Origin: CAMDPA01 sp964574325
Lineage (GTDB): Bacteria; Pseudomonadota; Alphaproteobacteria; Rhizobiales; Hyphomicrobiaceae
Direction: 5' to 3'
NCBI GenBank assembly: GCA_964574325.1
Contig: CAZNMY010000003.1
Coordinates: 72,010 to 136,009 of the forward strand
Length of the DNA stretch: 64,000 bases
Shown here: in pieces, positions 17,456 through 27,261 of the stretch
Layout of the letters: each line of letters starts with the position of its first letter
Position numbering within the stretch: position 1 is the first letter of the stretch
Made by a program: the position numbers and the translations under genes
Notes under the pieces: generated by a model
Seen by the model: the letters and a program-made list of their open reading frames with translations, nothing else
What the model was told of the DNA's origin: nothing
The model's database searches: none

Positions 17456-20400
17456 TCACTCCGCTGCCGTCGGCCGCTTGGCGGCGATCTCGTGCGCCGC
17501 GACCGGAGCCGTCTGCTCGCCACTGGCCGGGATGACATCGCGTTTGCCCGCGCCGAGCTTCGCCCCGATCGACTCGAACATCAGATAGACCGCCGGCGTG
17601 ATGTAGAGCGTCAACAGTTGCGAGACGAGGAGGCCACCGCAGACGGCAAGCCCGAGTGGTTGACGAAGCTCTGCGCCAGCACCCCATCCGAACGCGATCG
17701 GAAAGGTGCCGAACATCGCAGCCGCCGTCGTCATCATGATCGGTCGGAAGCGCAACAGGCACGCTTCCCGTATGGCCTCGTGCGCGGTCGCGCCTTGCGA
17801 TCTTCGTTCGATGGCGAAATCGACCATCATGATCGCGTTTTTCTTCACCAGGCCGACCAGCAGGATGATGCCGATCACCGCGATGACGGTCAGCTCCATG
17901 TTGAAGTACATCAGCGTGATGAGAGCGCCGAGACTGGCGGACGGCAGTCCTGAAAGGATCGTCAGCGGATGGATGAAGCTCTCGTAGAGGCAGCCAAGCA
18001 CGATGTAGATCGTGATCACGGCCGCGAGGATCAGCAGCGGCTGGTCGCGGAAGCTCTCCTCGAACACCTTCGCCGTGCCCGAGAAGCTGCCCGATATCGT
18101 CGCGGGGATGTTGAGCTCGCGCGCGATCTCTCGAATGCTGGCGGTCGCTTCGCCCAGACTGATTCCCGGCGCCAGATTGAAGCTGATCGTGACGGACGGC
18201 AACTGCGACTGGCGCGAGATCGCGGTCGGCCCCGAGCCCATCGATACCGACATCAGGCTGTCGAGTCGGATCTGCTGACCGGCCGCCGTTCCGTTCGACG
18301 CGCGCACGAACACCCGGCTGAGCACGCTCGGGTCGAGCGCGAACTCGCGGTTGGCCTCGATGATGAGCTGGTAATCGTTGAGGGCGGTATAGATCGTCGC
18401 GATCTGTCTCGATCCGAACCCGGAATAAAGCGTGTTGCGGATCGTATCCATCGTCACGCCGTGCCGCGCCAGCGCATCGCGGTCGACGTTGATGATCACC
18501 TGGCGCGCGCCGATCGACAGATCGCTCGACACGTCGGCGAATTCCGCCGTGACCTTCATCTTGTCGATCAGCTTCGGCGCGAACTCGTAGAGCTCATCCT
18601 GCACCACGCCGCTCAACGTGTACTGGTAGGCCGCTGGTCCGAGGCGGCCGCCGATGCGCATGTTCTGCAGCGGCACGGGGAACGCCCGGATGCCCGTGAT
18701 GTTGGCCGTCGCCCGGCGAATGCGGTTCTGCACGTCGCTGATGCTGGCGTTGTTCGCGCGCTCTTTGCGCGGCTTCAACTGGACGAAGATGTTGCCGCGG
18801 TTGAGCTGCGGATTGAACAGCGTCACCGCGACGCTGGAGTTGAGATACAGAACGTCCGGGTCGCGCTGGATGGCGTTGGCCACCTGGCGTTGACGCTCGA
18901 CCATGGCCGGAAATGCGATGTCCGCCGGTGCTTCGGTGCGCACGATGAGGATGCTGGTGTCTTCGACCGGCAGGAAGTTTTTCTTGATGGCGCCGAACGC
19001 CCAGGCTGTCGCCCCGAACGTCGCCAGCGTGATCAGCAGCACCATGCCGCGGTGCCGAAGCGAGAAGTCGAGCGTGACGCGATAGCCGCGTGCCATCGCG
19101 TTGTAGCCGGCCTCGAAGATGCGCGACAGGACGTTCGGCTTCTCGTTGTGCAGGTCGTCGTGCTTGAGCATGCGGGCGCACAGCATCGGCGTCAGCGTCA
19201 GCGCGATGAAGCCCGATGCCAGGATGGCGATCGACATGGTTACGGCGAACGAGAAGAAGAATCGGCCGACGATGCCGCCCATGAACAGGATCGGGATGAA
19301 CACCGCGCACAGCGAGAGGGTGATCGAGACCACCGTGAACCCGATCTCGCGCGCGCCTTTGATCGCGGCCTCGAACGGCTCCATGCCTTGCTCGACGTAG
19401 CGCACGATGTTCTCGAGCACCACGATCGCGTCGTCGACGACGAAGCCGAGCGCCAGAGTCAGCGCGAGCAGCGTCACGTTGTCGAGCGAGAATCCCATCA
19501 GCGCCATGCCGGCGAAGGTCGCCGCGACCGACAGCGGCAGCGCGACGGCCGGAATGATCGTGGCCCGCCAGGAGCGCAGGAACGCCAGGATCACGAGCAC
19601 GACGAGTATCGCCGTGATGATCAGCGTCTCCTGCACGTCGTGAACGGATTCTTTGATCGACACCGACCTGTCGGACAGGATGTCGATGTTGACCGTCGGC
19701 GGCAGCACCGACTTGAACGTTGGGATCATTGCCCGGATCGCCTCGGTCACGGCGACCGTGTTCGAGTCCGGCTGGCGCTGGATGCTGAGAATGATCGAGC
19801 GCTTGGAATTGTACTCCGCGATCGCCTCCACGTTCTCGACCGAATCGATCACGCTCGCGACGTCCTCGAGCCGGACCGGCGCCCCGTTGCGCCACGCGAT
19901 CACGATCGGCTTGAAGAAGGCAGCCGTTGGTGCGGCGCGGTTGGTCTCGAGGATGTAGAGCTGGCGCTGGGTGCGGATGCTGCCGATCGGTGACACGGAT
20001 GCATGCTGGCGCAGCGCCGCCGACATCTCTTCGACCGAGATGCCGCGCGTGGCGAGCGCGTCGAGGTCATAGCGGATGCGCACGGCCCGCTTCTGTTGGC
20101 CGTTGACGTTCACGAGAGCGACGCCGCTGATCGAGGAGATCGCCGGTGTCAACACCCGATCGGCGTAGTCCTGGATGTCGGTCGACGGCACCGTCTCCGA
20201 GGTCAGGGCGAGAAAAATCACCGGGCTGTCGGCAGGATTGATCTTGCGGTAGCTCGGCGGCTCCGGCAGGTCGGCGGGCAGCCGGCGCAGCGCCGTCGAA
20301 ATCGCGGACTGCACGTCGAGGGCGGCAGCATCGATGCTCCGCCGCAGGTCGAATTCCAGCGTGATCTGCGTCACGCCTTCGACGCTGGTCGACGTGACGG

Positions 20401-20635
20401 AGGCAAGTCCCGCGATCGTCGAGAATTGCCGCTCCAGCGGCGACGCGACCGAGACCGCCATCGTGTAGGGACTGCCGCCCGGCAGGCGCGCCGTGACCTG
20501 GATGGTCGGCACTTCGATGCGTGGAATGGCGGCGATGGGAAGCTGCCGGTATCCGGCGAACCCGGCCAGCAGGATCGAAGCCATCAGCAGGATGGTCATC
20601 ACCGGCCGGCGGATGCAGAGCTCGGAAATACCCAT
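17456..20635 (-). CDS. RND efflux permease, HAE-1 family
   Basis: 1059 residues, full length. First helix at residues 11-28 after MGISELCIRRPVMT, large periplasmic porter loops, and the helix block around residues 335-500 containing ALTLALGFVVDDAIVVLENI with the paired proton-relay aspartates. The second half repeats the pattern (GIILLVGLVKKNAIMMVDFA). It exports drugs or other amphiphiles with proton antiport. It is transcribed after the adaptor gene, 21 bases apart. No outer-membrane TolC-like gene or regulator is adjacent. Sequence flavour is closer to MdtB/MdtC and other AcrB relatives than to metal exporters. Confidence 0.94.
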   Translation of the reverse strand: MGISELCIRRPVMTILLMASILLAGFAGYRQLPIAAIPRIEVPTIQVTARLPGGSPYTMAVSVASPLERQFSTIAGLASVTSTSVEGVTQITLEFDLRRSIDAAALDVQSAISTALRRLPADLPEPPSYRKINPADSPVIFLALTSETVPSTDIQDYADRVLTPAISSISGVALVNVNGQQKRAVRIRYDLDALATRGISVEEMSAALRQHASVSPIGSIRTQRQLYILETNRAAPTAAFFKPIVIAWRNGAPVRLEDVASVIDSVENVEAIAEYNSKRSIILSIQRQPDSNTVAVTEAIRAMIPTFKSVLPPTVNIDILSDRSVSIKESVHDVQETLIITAILVVLVILAFLRSWRATIIPAVALPLSVAATFAGMALMGFSLDNVTLLALTLALGFVVDDAIVVLENIVRYVEQGMEPFEAAIKGAREIGFTVVSITLSLCAVFIPILFMGGIVGRFFFSFAVTMSIAILASGFIALTLTPMLCARMLKHDDLHNEKPNVLSRIFEAGYNAMARGYRVTLDFSLRHRGMVLLITLATFGATAWAFGAIKKNFLPVEDTSILIVRTEAPADIAFPAMVERQRQVANAIQRDPDVLYLNSSVAVTLFNPQLNRGNIFVQLKPRKERANNASISDVQNRIRRATANITGIRAFPVPLQNMRIGGRLGPAAYQYTLSGVVQDELYEFAPKLIDKMKVTAEFADVSSDLSIGARQVIINVDRDALARHGVTMDTIRNTLYSGFGSRQIATIYTALNDYQLIIEANREFALDPSVLSRVFVRASNGTAAGQQIRLDSLMSVSMGSGPTAISRQSQLPSVTISFNLAPGISLGEATASIREIARELNIPATISGSFSGTAKVFEESFRDQPLLILAAVITIYIVLGCLYESFIHPLTILSGLPSASLGALITLMYFNMELTVIAVIGIILLVGLVKKNAIMMVDFAIERRSQGATAHEAIREACLLRFRPIMMTTAAAMFGTFPIAFGWGAGAELRQPLGLAVCGGLLVSQLLTLYITPAVYLMFESIGAKLGAGKRDVIPASGEQTAPVAAHEIAAKRPTAAE

Positions 20636-20656
20636 GTGTCAGATCTCCTGGCAGCC

Positions 20657-21988
20657 TCAGCCGCCCCCCGAACTGCCGGAAATGTTCTTGGCAGGCGCCT
20701 GACCGACCCCGCCGCCCTTCGCGGGCTGGGAGGCGCCACCCGGACGCCCACCGCCGCCTTGACCTTCGCCACGAATGGAAACCGGCGCGCCGGGCACCAG
20801 CCGCAGCTGGCCGTCCGTTATGACGCGCTCGTCCTTTGCGAGACCGCTCGTCATGTAGGCAACCTGCCCGATCACGCGGTCCAATACGACTTTGCGCACC
20901 GACACTCTGTTGTCCGCGCCGAGCACCCACACGATCATGCCTTGCTGTGCCGGCATCACCGAGCTGGCCGGCACCGTGACCATGTTCTTCCGCGTCTCGA
21001 CCGTGAGATCGACCGTAACGGCCTGACCGGGCCACAGCACCTCGTCGGCATTTTCCACGACGAGCTTGCCGGTGACGGTGCCGGTCGTCTTGTCGATCTG
21101 GTTGTCGACGAACTTCAAAATTCCCTTGGTCTTGATCGGCTTGGGGCCGCCGACTGTGATCTCGGCTTCCGCATTGGACGCCATCGCGTCCTTGAGTTGC
21201 CGCAGCGTGACCTGAGGCAACGCGAAGGCGACCGCGATCGGCTTCGTCTGGTTGATCGTCACCAGTGCTGCCGGATCGGCACTGCGCACGAACGAGCCGA
21301 GCCGCGCCGTGATGCTGCCCGTGCGTCCGGTGATGGGCGCGCGGATGATGAGGTAGTCGAGCTGCGTCCGCTGGGCTTCGAGCAGGGCCTGCCCTGCCGT
21401 GATGCTGGCCTTGAGCACCTCGACGTTCTGCCGCGCGGTTTCGGTGGCAGCCTCGCTGGCGTACTTCTTGAGGAATAGTGACTCGCGTCGATCCGCAATC
21501 GACATGGCGTCTTTGAGCAGCGCCTCGTCTTTGGCGATCTGAGCCTCGGCCTGCCTGATCTGCGCGCGCACCAGCCGGTCGTCGAGCCGGTAGAGCATGG
21601 CGCCGGCCGTGACCTGATCGCCTTCCTTGAAGCCGACTTCTACAACCTGGCCATCGACGCGCGGCTTGATCGCGACGGTCGCGAGCGGCTCGACGGTACC
21701 CGGAGCCGACAGGATCACCGGCATGTCGGCCAGTGCGGAGTTCGCGAAGGTGACCGGCGCGGGTCCGGCCGCTCCCTTCTTGGAAGGCGCTGTCTGTGCG
21801 CTCTTCGGGCCCTTGGCGCTATCGCCGGAACCGGTCTTTGCCGGGCCGGCTGCCTTTTCTGTACCTGTCGCGGATTGAATGGCCGATGCGATGACTTCCG
21901 GGACGAAAGGGCCGATCTGGTCCCGGTAGGCGTATGCCGCCGAGCCTGCGGCCGCTATACCGGCGAGCAACCATATACCTCTGGCCAT
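20657..21988 (-). CDS. RND efflux adaptor (membrane fusion protein)
   Basis: 443 residues. N-terminal anchor (GIWLLAGIAAAGSAAYAY), a long Ala/Pro/Lys-rich linker to about residue 75, then lipoyl, alpha-hairpin (AQIAKDEALLKDAMSIADRR) and beta-barrel domains (FANSALADMPVILSAPGTV; YLIIRAPITGRTGS). The C terminus is Gly-rich. It links the permease encoded 21 bases downstream to an outer-membrane channel. Nothing resembling a lipobox is visible, so it is probably anchored by the helix. Confidence 0.92.
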   Translation of the reverse strand: MARGIWLLAGIAAAGSAAYAYRDQIGPFVPEVIASAIQSATGTEKAAGPAKTGSGDSAKGPKSAQTAPSKKGAAGPAPVTFANSALADMPVILSAPGTVEPLATVAIKPRVDGQVVEVGFKEGDQVTAGAMLYRLDDRLVRAQIRQAEAQIAKDEALLKDAMSIADRRESLFLKKYASEAATETARQNVEVLKASITAGQALLEAQRTQLDYLIIRAPITGRTGSITARLGSFVRSADPAALVTINQTKPIAVAFALPQVTLRQLKDAMASNAEAEITVGGPKPIKTKGILKFVDNQIDKTTGTVTGKLVVENADEVLWPGQAVTVDLTVETRKNMVTVPASSVMPAQQGMIVWVLGADNRVSVRKVVLDRVIGQVAYMTSGLAKDERVITDGQLRLVPGAPVSIRGEGQGGGGRPGGASQPAKGGGVGQAPAKNISGSSGGG

Positions 21989-22344
21989 TGGCAGCCCCGC
22001 GTTACGTATCCAGTTCCTGCCCTATCGAAGCGTAGTCGCGACGGATCAGTAGGAGTGCGAGAACCTGCGCTGCGTTCTCGCAGGCAAATCTCTCCATCGG
22101 GCGATCTCCCCGATAGCGTCAACGTGCACTGTAGGAGCAATCCGTCGTTTCCGGTAAAATGGCTACATCATTGCTGCGACCTTCGCAAAGCGAAACATCG
22201 TGTCGCCTGACGGGACTTCGATACGATCCGCCGTCCGCTCCCTCTGCAGCGGACGAAATCACGGTTCTGTGAGCGCGCGCTTGCTATGGCCCCTCACGAA
22301 GCCGTAAGCCACATCCGAACCGCTCAAACCCGTAGTGTGTTTTC
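21989..22344. other. Divergent intergenic region, efflux pair / malonyl-CoA synthetase
   Basis: No supported gene in 356 bases. It should carry the promoters of both the efflux pair and the synthetase gene. I see no clear palindromic operator. Confidence 0.5.
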
Positions 22345-23880
22345 ATGCTCCACAATCAGAACATGTACAGCCTGATCGAGAACCGCATAACTGAGGCGGG
22401 TGGCCATCCCTCGTTCGTGATGCCAGACGGGACGGCCGTGACGTATGAGCAACTCGGCGTCGAGGTCGCGCGGATGGCGAACGCGCTGGCAGCGGCCGGC
22501 GTGAAGGCCGGGGATCGTGTGACGGTCCAGGTCGAGAAATCGTTCCCGAATGCAGTTCTATACTTGACGTGCTTGAAGGCGGGGGCCGTCTTCAATCCGC
22601 TCAACTCCGGCTATACATCGGCTGAGCTCGACTACTTCCTCGGTGACGCCCAGCCGACACTTCTCGTGTGCCAGCATTCGAGCCTCGCAGTGCTGGCCCC
22701 GATCGCTGCGCGCCACGCGGTTGCGTCGACACTCCTGCTGGAGCCAGACGGCACCGGCTCGCTGGTCGACCTTGCGAAGCAGCAGGCAGCCGAGCACTCC
22801 ACTCACCCCTGTGCCGCCGACGACCTGGCCGCCCTGATCTACACTTCGGGCACGACAGGCCGGTCGAAAGGCGCGATGATCACCCACGGAAACCTCGCCT
22901 CCAACACCGAAGCCCTGTGTGAGACGTGGCGCATCACATCGAGTGATATCCTATTGCATGTATTGCCGATTTTTCACGTTCACGGCCTCTTCGTGGCGCT
23001 GAACACGACGCTCTCGCAGGGGGCCCTTATCCTTTGGCAGCCGAAGTTCGAACTGGACACGGCCCTCGCGTTGCTGCCCAAGGCGACGCTGATGATGGGC
23101 GTGCCGACGTTCTACACCCGCCTCCTGTCCAGCGCAGCTTTCGGCCGCGAGACGTGCCGCAACATGCGCCTTTTCGTGTCGGGATCTGCCCCGCTGCTGG
23201 CCGAGACTCACGTCGAGTTCAAGGAGCGTACCGGACACGCCATCCTCGAGCGCTACGGCATGACCGAGACCGGCATGATCACGTCCAATCCCTATGCGCC
23301 GGAAGGCCGCTTGGCAGGTACCGTCGGCTACCCGCTCCCGGGCATTACCGTGCGGGTCGCAGAGCCCGAAGGCAATGTGCTCGGTCCCAGCGAGATCGGC
23401 GTCATCGAGGTCAAAGGTCCAAATGTTTTCAAGGGCTACTGGCGCAATCCCGAAAAGACGAAGGCCGAGTTCCGCGCTGACGGCTACTTCATTACCGGCG
23501 ACCTCGGCACGATCGAGCCGGACGGCCGGTTGTCGATCGTCGGCCGCGCCAAGGACCTCATCATCACAGGCGGCCTCAACGTCTACCCCAAGGAGATCGA
23601 GGACGAGCTGAACGCCTTCCCCGGGGTGGCCGAGGCCGCGGTGGTAGGCATACCTCATCCAGACTTCGGCGAAGGCGTGATCGCGGTGCTGGCCAGGGCT
23701 TCCGGCGTGGACGGCGCGCGGATCGAAACCGAGGCCCGGATCATCGAGCAGCTCGCCAGCCGGCTGGCCAAATTCAAGTGCCCCAAGCGTGTCTTCATCG
23801 TCGACGATCTGCCCCGCAACGCCATGGGTAAAGTGCAAAAGGTCGAGCTGCGTACGAGATATGGTCAGACGTTCAAGTGA
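22345..23880 (+). CDS. matB: Malonyl-CoA synthetase (MatB-like acyl-CoA ligase)
   Basis: 511 residues, the length of rhizobial MatB. ANL-superfamily motifs: P-loop IYTSGTTGRSKGAM, aromatic/adenine motif ERYGMTETGMITSNPY, GDLGTIEPDGRL, hinge GRAKDLIITGGLNVYPKEIE (given here as GRAKDLIITGGLNVYP) and the catalytic lysine in NAMGKVQK. The MTETGM and GLNVYPKEIE forms are those of malonate-activating enzymes, but close relatives use methylmalonate or other short acids. No matA (decarboxylase) or matC (carrier) is beside it. A second ATG lies six codons in. Confidence 0.82.
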   Translation: MLHNQNMYSLIENRITEAGGHPSFVMPDGTAVTYEQLGVEVARMANALAAAGVKAGDRVTVQVEKSFPNAVLYLTCLKAGAVFNPLNSGYTSAELDYFLGDAQPTLLVCQHSSLAVLAPIAARHAVASTLLLEPDGTGSLVDLAKQQAAEHSTHPCAADDLAALIYTSGTTGRSKGAMITHGNLASNTEALCETWRITSSDILLHVLPIFHVHGLFVALNTTLSQGALILWQPKFELDTALALLPKATLMMGVPTFYTRLLSSAAFGRETCRNMRLFVSGSAPLLAETHVEFKERTGHAILERYGMTETGMITSNPYAPEGRLAGTVGYPLPGITVRVAEPEGNVLGPSEIGVIEVKGPNVFKGYWRNPEKTKAEFRADGYFITGDLGTIEPDGRLSIVGRAKDLIITGGLNVYPKEIEDELNAFPGVAEAAVVGIPHPDFGEGVIAVLARASGVDGARIETEARIIEQLASRLAKFKCPKRVFIVDDLPRNAMGKVQKVELRTRYGQTFK

Positions 23881-24059
23881 AATCGCAGCTCTGCCAATCC
23901 GAGCATCCCTGGTTACTCAGGCTCAACCCTCTAACAAGACTTGCATTTTGGCGACCGTCAGACTGTAGTAAGAACGACGCTGCGTACTCCGTTCCGGCGG
24001 TGCGCGGCGCGGCGGGTTCCCAGCGGTGCCGGCGGCAGCTGAACTTTAGGGTCTGGCAT

Positions 24060-24362
24060 ATGAACGCGACATCGTACTCCGAGTTCCGAACGGCTGTCGG
24101 TCAGGCCGCGGCGCAGGATGAGCAAATGGATCAGGTCCGTGACCTGCTGTTCGGCGACTATCAGCGCCAGAGCGAGGCGCGGCTGGCTCTGCTCGAGGCT
24201 CGAATCCGCGAGCTGGAGTTGGGGCTGCAACGTCGTCTCGATGGCATCGAGCAGCGGGTCGAACAACTCGCCGGCAAGGCGGATGCCGATCAGCGCGCCG
24301 CGTTCGACGACCTCGCGCGCGGCATCTCGGAACTGGGCGAGCGGGTGAGGCGCCTGCGCTGA
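24060..24362 (+). CDS. Small coiled-coil protein of the GTPase/OmpA module
   Basis: 100 residues, no recognised family. Almost entirely helical with heptad-like spacing (EARLALLEARIRELELGL, then RRLDGIEQRVEQLAGK). A segment QVRDLLFGDYQRQSEARL resembles the N terminus of the OmpA-domain protein encoded 66 bases downstream (KLKELLFKQEAATLAEL), sharing D/E-LLF followed by a coiled coil. The ATG at 24060 was chosen because the open frame upstream to 23877 has no protein-like character. Soluble, no signal peptide. Probably an accessory or docking subunit for the same partner. Confidence 0.6.
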   Translation: MNATSYSEFRTAVGQAAAQDEQMDQVRDLLFGDYQRQSEARLALLEARIRELELGLQRRLDGIEQRVEQLAGKADADQRAAFDDLARGISELGERVRRLR

Positions 24363-24428
24363 TCTGCACGTGGTGAAGAAAATCGCAGCCGTACTCGGGC
24401 GGCGGGCCGGGGTAGTGGACGAAGCGAT

Positions 24429-26651
24429 ATGGCCGATACCGTCGACAAGCTGAAAGAGCTGTTGTTCAAGCAGGAGGCGGCGACCCTCGCCGAGCTGGAA
24501 CGCCGGATCGCGCGCGTCGTCGAAGCCGAGGCGCAGGCCCGCGGCCAGATCGCCGAAGGTCTCCAGCAACTCGATGCGATCCGCCGCCTGGAAGATGAAA
24601 GCCGCGCGCTGCACACCCGGCTCGAGCAGCGCTTCTCCGAGCTGAATGCGCGCACCGGCACGCCCGAGGCCCTGCGCACGAGCGTCGCCGAGGTTATCGA
24701 CGACGTGATCCTCGAAGCGCGTCAGACCAAGCAGGAAGACCTCTCGCGCGCGCTCGCGCCGATGCTGGTCAAGACGATCAAGGCCGAATTGAAGAACAAC
24801 CAGGCCGAGATGGTGGAAGCGCTCTATCCCATCACCGGCCAGCTCGTGAAGTCGTACGTGGCAAGCGCGATGCGCGATCTCACCAACCGCATGAACCGCG
24901 GGCTGCAATCCAACGGCTTCATGCTTCGGATGCGCAGCATTTTCAGCGGCTACTCGATGGCTGAGCTGCGCCTGGCCGAGAGCCAGCGCCTGGAGGTGGA
25001 AGAGCTGTATCTGATCCGGCGCGGCTCCGGTGAGCTGTTGAGCCGGTTCCCCGAGAGCCTCGTTCGCTCCAACAGCGACGCCCACATGAGCGGCGTGCTC
25101 GCCGCTATCAATGATTTTGCCGCGACCGCCTTCGAAGGCGAAGGTGGCCACCTCCGCTCCTTCGATCTCGACGACTTCACGTTGTTCCTGCGCGTCTCGC
25201 CGGTGTATCTCCTGGCGGCGAAATGCCGGGGCGTCGCGGCGCCCGGCGTCGAAAGCTTGATCGACGCGGAGTTCCTCGAAGCCGTCTCGCACTTCCATGA
25301 GGCGGAGACCCCGCAAGGCGATACCATTCCCGCCCGGCTGCTCGCCGATCTCAAAACGCGCATCGAGAGCGGCATCACCGACAAGCACGACGAGCTTTCC
25401 TCCGCCGGCTTGCCGTTCAGCCCGATCCGCGCGCTGGCCGCGATCGCGATCATGGCGTTGCTCGGAGGCGGCGGCTGGTATGCCTGGACGAGCTGGGAAG
25501 TGGAACAGACGCGCGTCCTGGCGCGCCGCGCCATCGATGAGACGACGGCGATGAGCGGCTACCCCGTCACGCTCGAGGTGGGCCCGCGTGGCCGCAGCAT
25601 CGCGATATCAGGCCTTGCGCCCAGCGAGATGGCCCGTAACCAGTTGCACGAGCGCCTCGCGGCGCAGGTGTCCGGTGTCATCGTCGAGGACAAGGGGCTG
25701 GCGGCCCTGCCGGCACCCGGTCCGGATCTCACACCCGCGATCGCCTCCGTCCGCAAGGATCTCGGCAGTGTGGAGAGCGCGCTGCGAAGCGAGGTCGCGG
25801 CCGTCGAACGGCAGCGGATACGGGCGGCGGCCGTGCGTTCCCTCGAGCGCGCGCAACGCCGGCTGCACGAAACGCTGCCGGATCTCGGCGCCTTGGCGCA
25901 ACTCCAGCCCGCGCCCAGGCGCGGTGTCGTCGACGGGGTTCAGCGATCGGCCCAGGCGGCGGTCTCTGCGATCACGACACAACTCGAAGGGCTGCGCAGA
26001 TCGGACGCTTCGGCAGCGGACGAACGACGGTCGGTCGAGGCGGCCGCCGCCACTGCGGCAGGCCTGCGCCAGGGTGCTCGGGTACTGTCGGGCCTGATCG
26101 GAGAACGCGCCGTGGCGCCTTCCGCCAACGAGAATACACTTCGCGAAGTGACCGGGCTGTCCGGCATCTCCGAGTTGCTTGCGCTGTCTGCGGAACGCTT
26201 CGCGACCGTTTCTGCAGCCGCCCTGCAGGCGGCTTCGATCAGGATTCCCGAGCCGCCGCGCATTCCGCCGCCGACCGCGCTCGACCGGCTCGTAGCGTAT
26301 GCAAAGCGCAACGCGGTCTTCTTCGCCAACAACGAAGACTATCGCGACAGCGCCAAGGCCGAGGCCGTGCTGGACGAGGTCGCCCGTCTCGCCAAGGAAG
26401 CGCGCGTGCTGGTGCGGGTTGTCGGTTATACCGACGAACGCGGCGCGCAGACGCGCAACGTGCCGCTGGCGCAGTCCCGCGCCGACAAGGTCGCTCAGGC
26501 TCTGATCGCGCGCGGCGTTCCCCGCAATCGCATCGTTGCTGTCGGACGCGCCGCGGGGCCGGACCTGAGCCCTTCCACGGGACCCGACAGCGCCAACCGC
26601 CGGGCCGAGTTCGAGGTCGGCTTCGAAGGCGAGCCGGGCGCTGGCCCATGA
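24429..26651 (+). CDS. Inner-membrane protein with large cytoplasmic domain, BON-like region and C-terminal OmpA domain
   Basis: 740 residues. Residues 1-75 form a coiled coil opening with VDKLKELLF; residues about 80-330 form a mixed helical domain with no signal peptide, so this part should be cytoplasmic. One membrane helix at about 336-353 (ALAAIAIMALLGGGGWYAW) is followed by a BON-like stretch (about 370-430), a helical region, and an OmpA domain at about 622-735 with the peptidoglycan-binding signature GYTDERGAQTRNVPLAQSRA, cut to 20 residues, and closing NRRAEFEV. The design is a wall-anchored transmembrane linker. The gene heads a run with the Ras-like GTPase and the histidine kinase. 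The exact family is not known to me. Confidence 0.85.
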   Translation: MADTVDKLKELLFKQEAATLAELERRIARVVEAEAQARGQIAEGLQQLDAIRRLEDESRALHTRLEQRFSELNARTGTPEALRTSVAEVIDDVILEARQTKQEDLSRALAPMLVKTIKAELKNNQAEMVEALYPITGQLVKSYVASAMRDLTNRMNRGLQSNGFMLRMRSIFSGYSMAELRLAESQRLEVEELYLIRRGSGELLSRFPESLVRSNSDAHMSGVLAAINDFAATAFEGEGGHLRSFDLDDFTLFLRVSPVYLLAAKCRGVAAPGVESLIDAEFLEAVSHFHEAETPQGDTIPARLLADLKTRIESGITDKHDELSSAGLPFSPIRALAAIAIMALLGGGGWYAWTSWEVEQTRVLARRAIDETTAMSGYPVTLEVGPRGRSIAISGLAPSEMARNQLHERLAAQVSGVIVEDKGLAALPAPGPDLTPAIASVRKDLGSVESALRSEVAAVERQRIRAAAVRSLERAQRRLHETLPDLGALAQLQPAPRRGVVDGVQRSAQAAVSAITTQLEGLRRSDASAADERRSVEAAAATAAGLRQGARVLSGLIGERAVAPSANENTLREVTGLSGISELLALSAERFATVSAAALQAASIRIPEPPRIPPPTALDRLVAYAKRNAVFFANNEDYRDSAKAEAVLDEVARLAKEARVLVRVVGYTDERGAQTRNVPLAQSRADKVAQALIARGVPRNRIVAVGRAAGPDLSPSTGPDSANRRAEFEVGFEGEPGAGP

Positions 26652-26736
26652 CGATGAGAAAAAATCGACGATCAGCTGGCTGTTCCTTTCGCCGTCATCT
26701 GCCGGCGGCGACGGCGCCCACGGTGACGGTGACGGC

Positions 26737-27255
26737 ATGAGCGCCAACATGATCACCAAGAAGGTGTTGATGCTCGGCGAGATCGGCGTCGGCAAGACGT
26801 CGATATCCCGCCGCCTGTCGTTCGGCAGCTTCGGCGACAACTACAAGGCCACCATCGGCGTCGACATCTATTCCTTCGACGTTAAGCCCGATCCCGAAGG
26901 CATCCCGTTCAAGTTCCTCGTGTGGGATACCGATGGCAGCCACGGCGAAAGCATCTTCCGCCAGTATTATGCACGCCAGGCACAGGCCGCGATGATCGTC
27001 GCCGACATCACGCGACCATCGACGGTGGAGAGCATGCTGAAGCTGGGCCGCCTCTACGAGGATGTGATGCCCGGCCGCTACTGCGCTTTCATTCTCAACA
27101 AGACCGATCTCGACGAAGACCCTGCGGTCACCGCGATCTATGATCGCCTGAAGGCGGCGAAGGTGCCCCTGTTCAGGACGAGTGCGCTGTCCGGCGAGAA
27201 CGTCGCCGAGGCATTTCACACTGCCGCTGTCGAGATCATCAAGCTGGAGCGATGA
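26737..27255 (+). CDS. Ras/Rab-like small GTPase
   Basis: 172 residues, a single small-GTPase domain. G1 is GEIGVGKTS (14-22), G2 threonine T39 in YKATIGVDIY, G3 D64-T-D-G67, G4 N121-K-T-D124 and G5 T148-S-A-L. The switch I YKATIGVD is strikingly like eukaryotic Rab proteins. The residue after G3, the catalytic glutamine in Ras (DTAGQ), is Ser68 here (DTDGSHGE), so intrinsic hydrolysis may be slow or need a partner. No prenylation cysteine. It lies between the OmpA-domain gene and the kinase gene, seven bases before the latter's GTG start. Confidence 0.92.
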   Translation: MSANMITKKVLMLGEIGVGKTSISRRLSFGSFGDNYKATIGVDIYSFDVKPDPEGIPFKFLVWDTDGSHGESIFRQYYARQAQAAMIVADITRPSTVESMLKLGRLYEDVMPGRYCAFILNKTDLDEDPAVTAIYDRLKAAKVPLFRTSALSGENVAEAFHTAAVEIIKLER

Positions 27256-27261
27256 CGCGTC

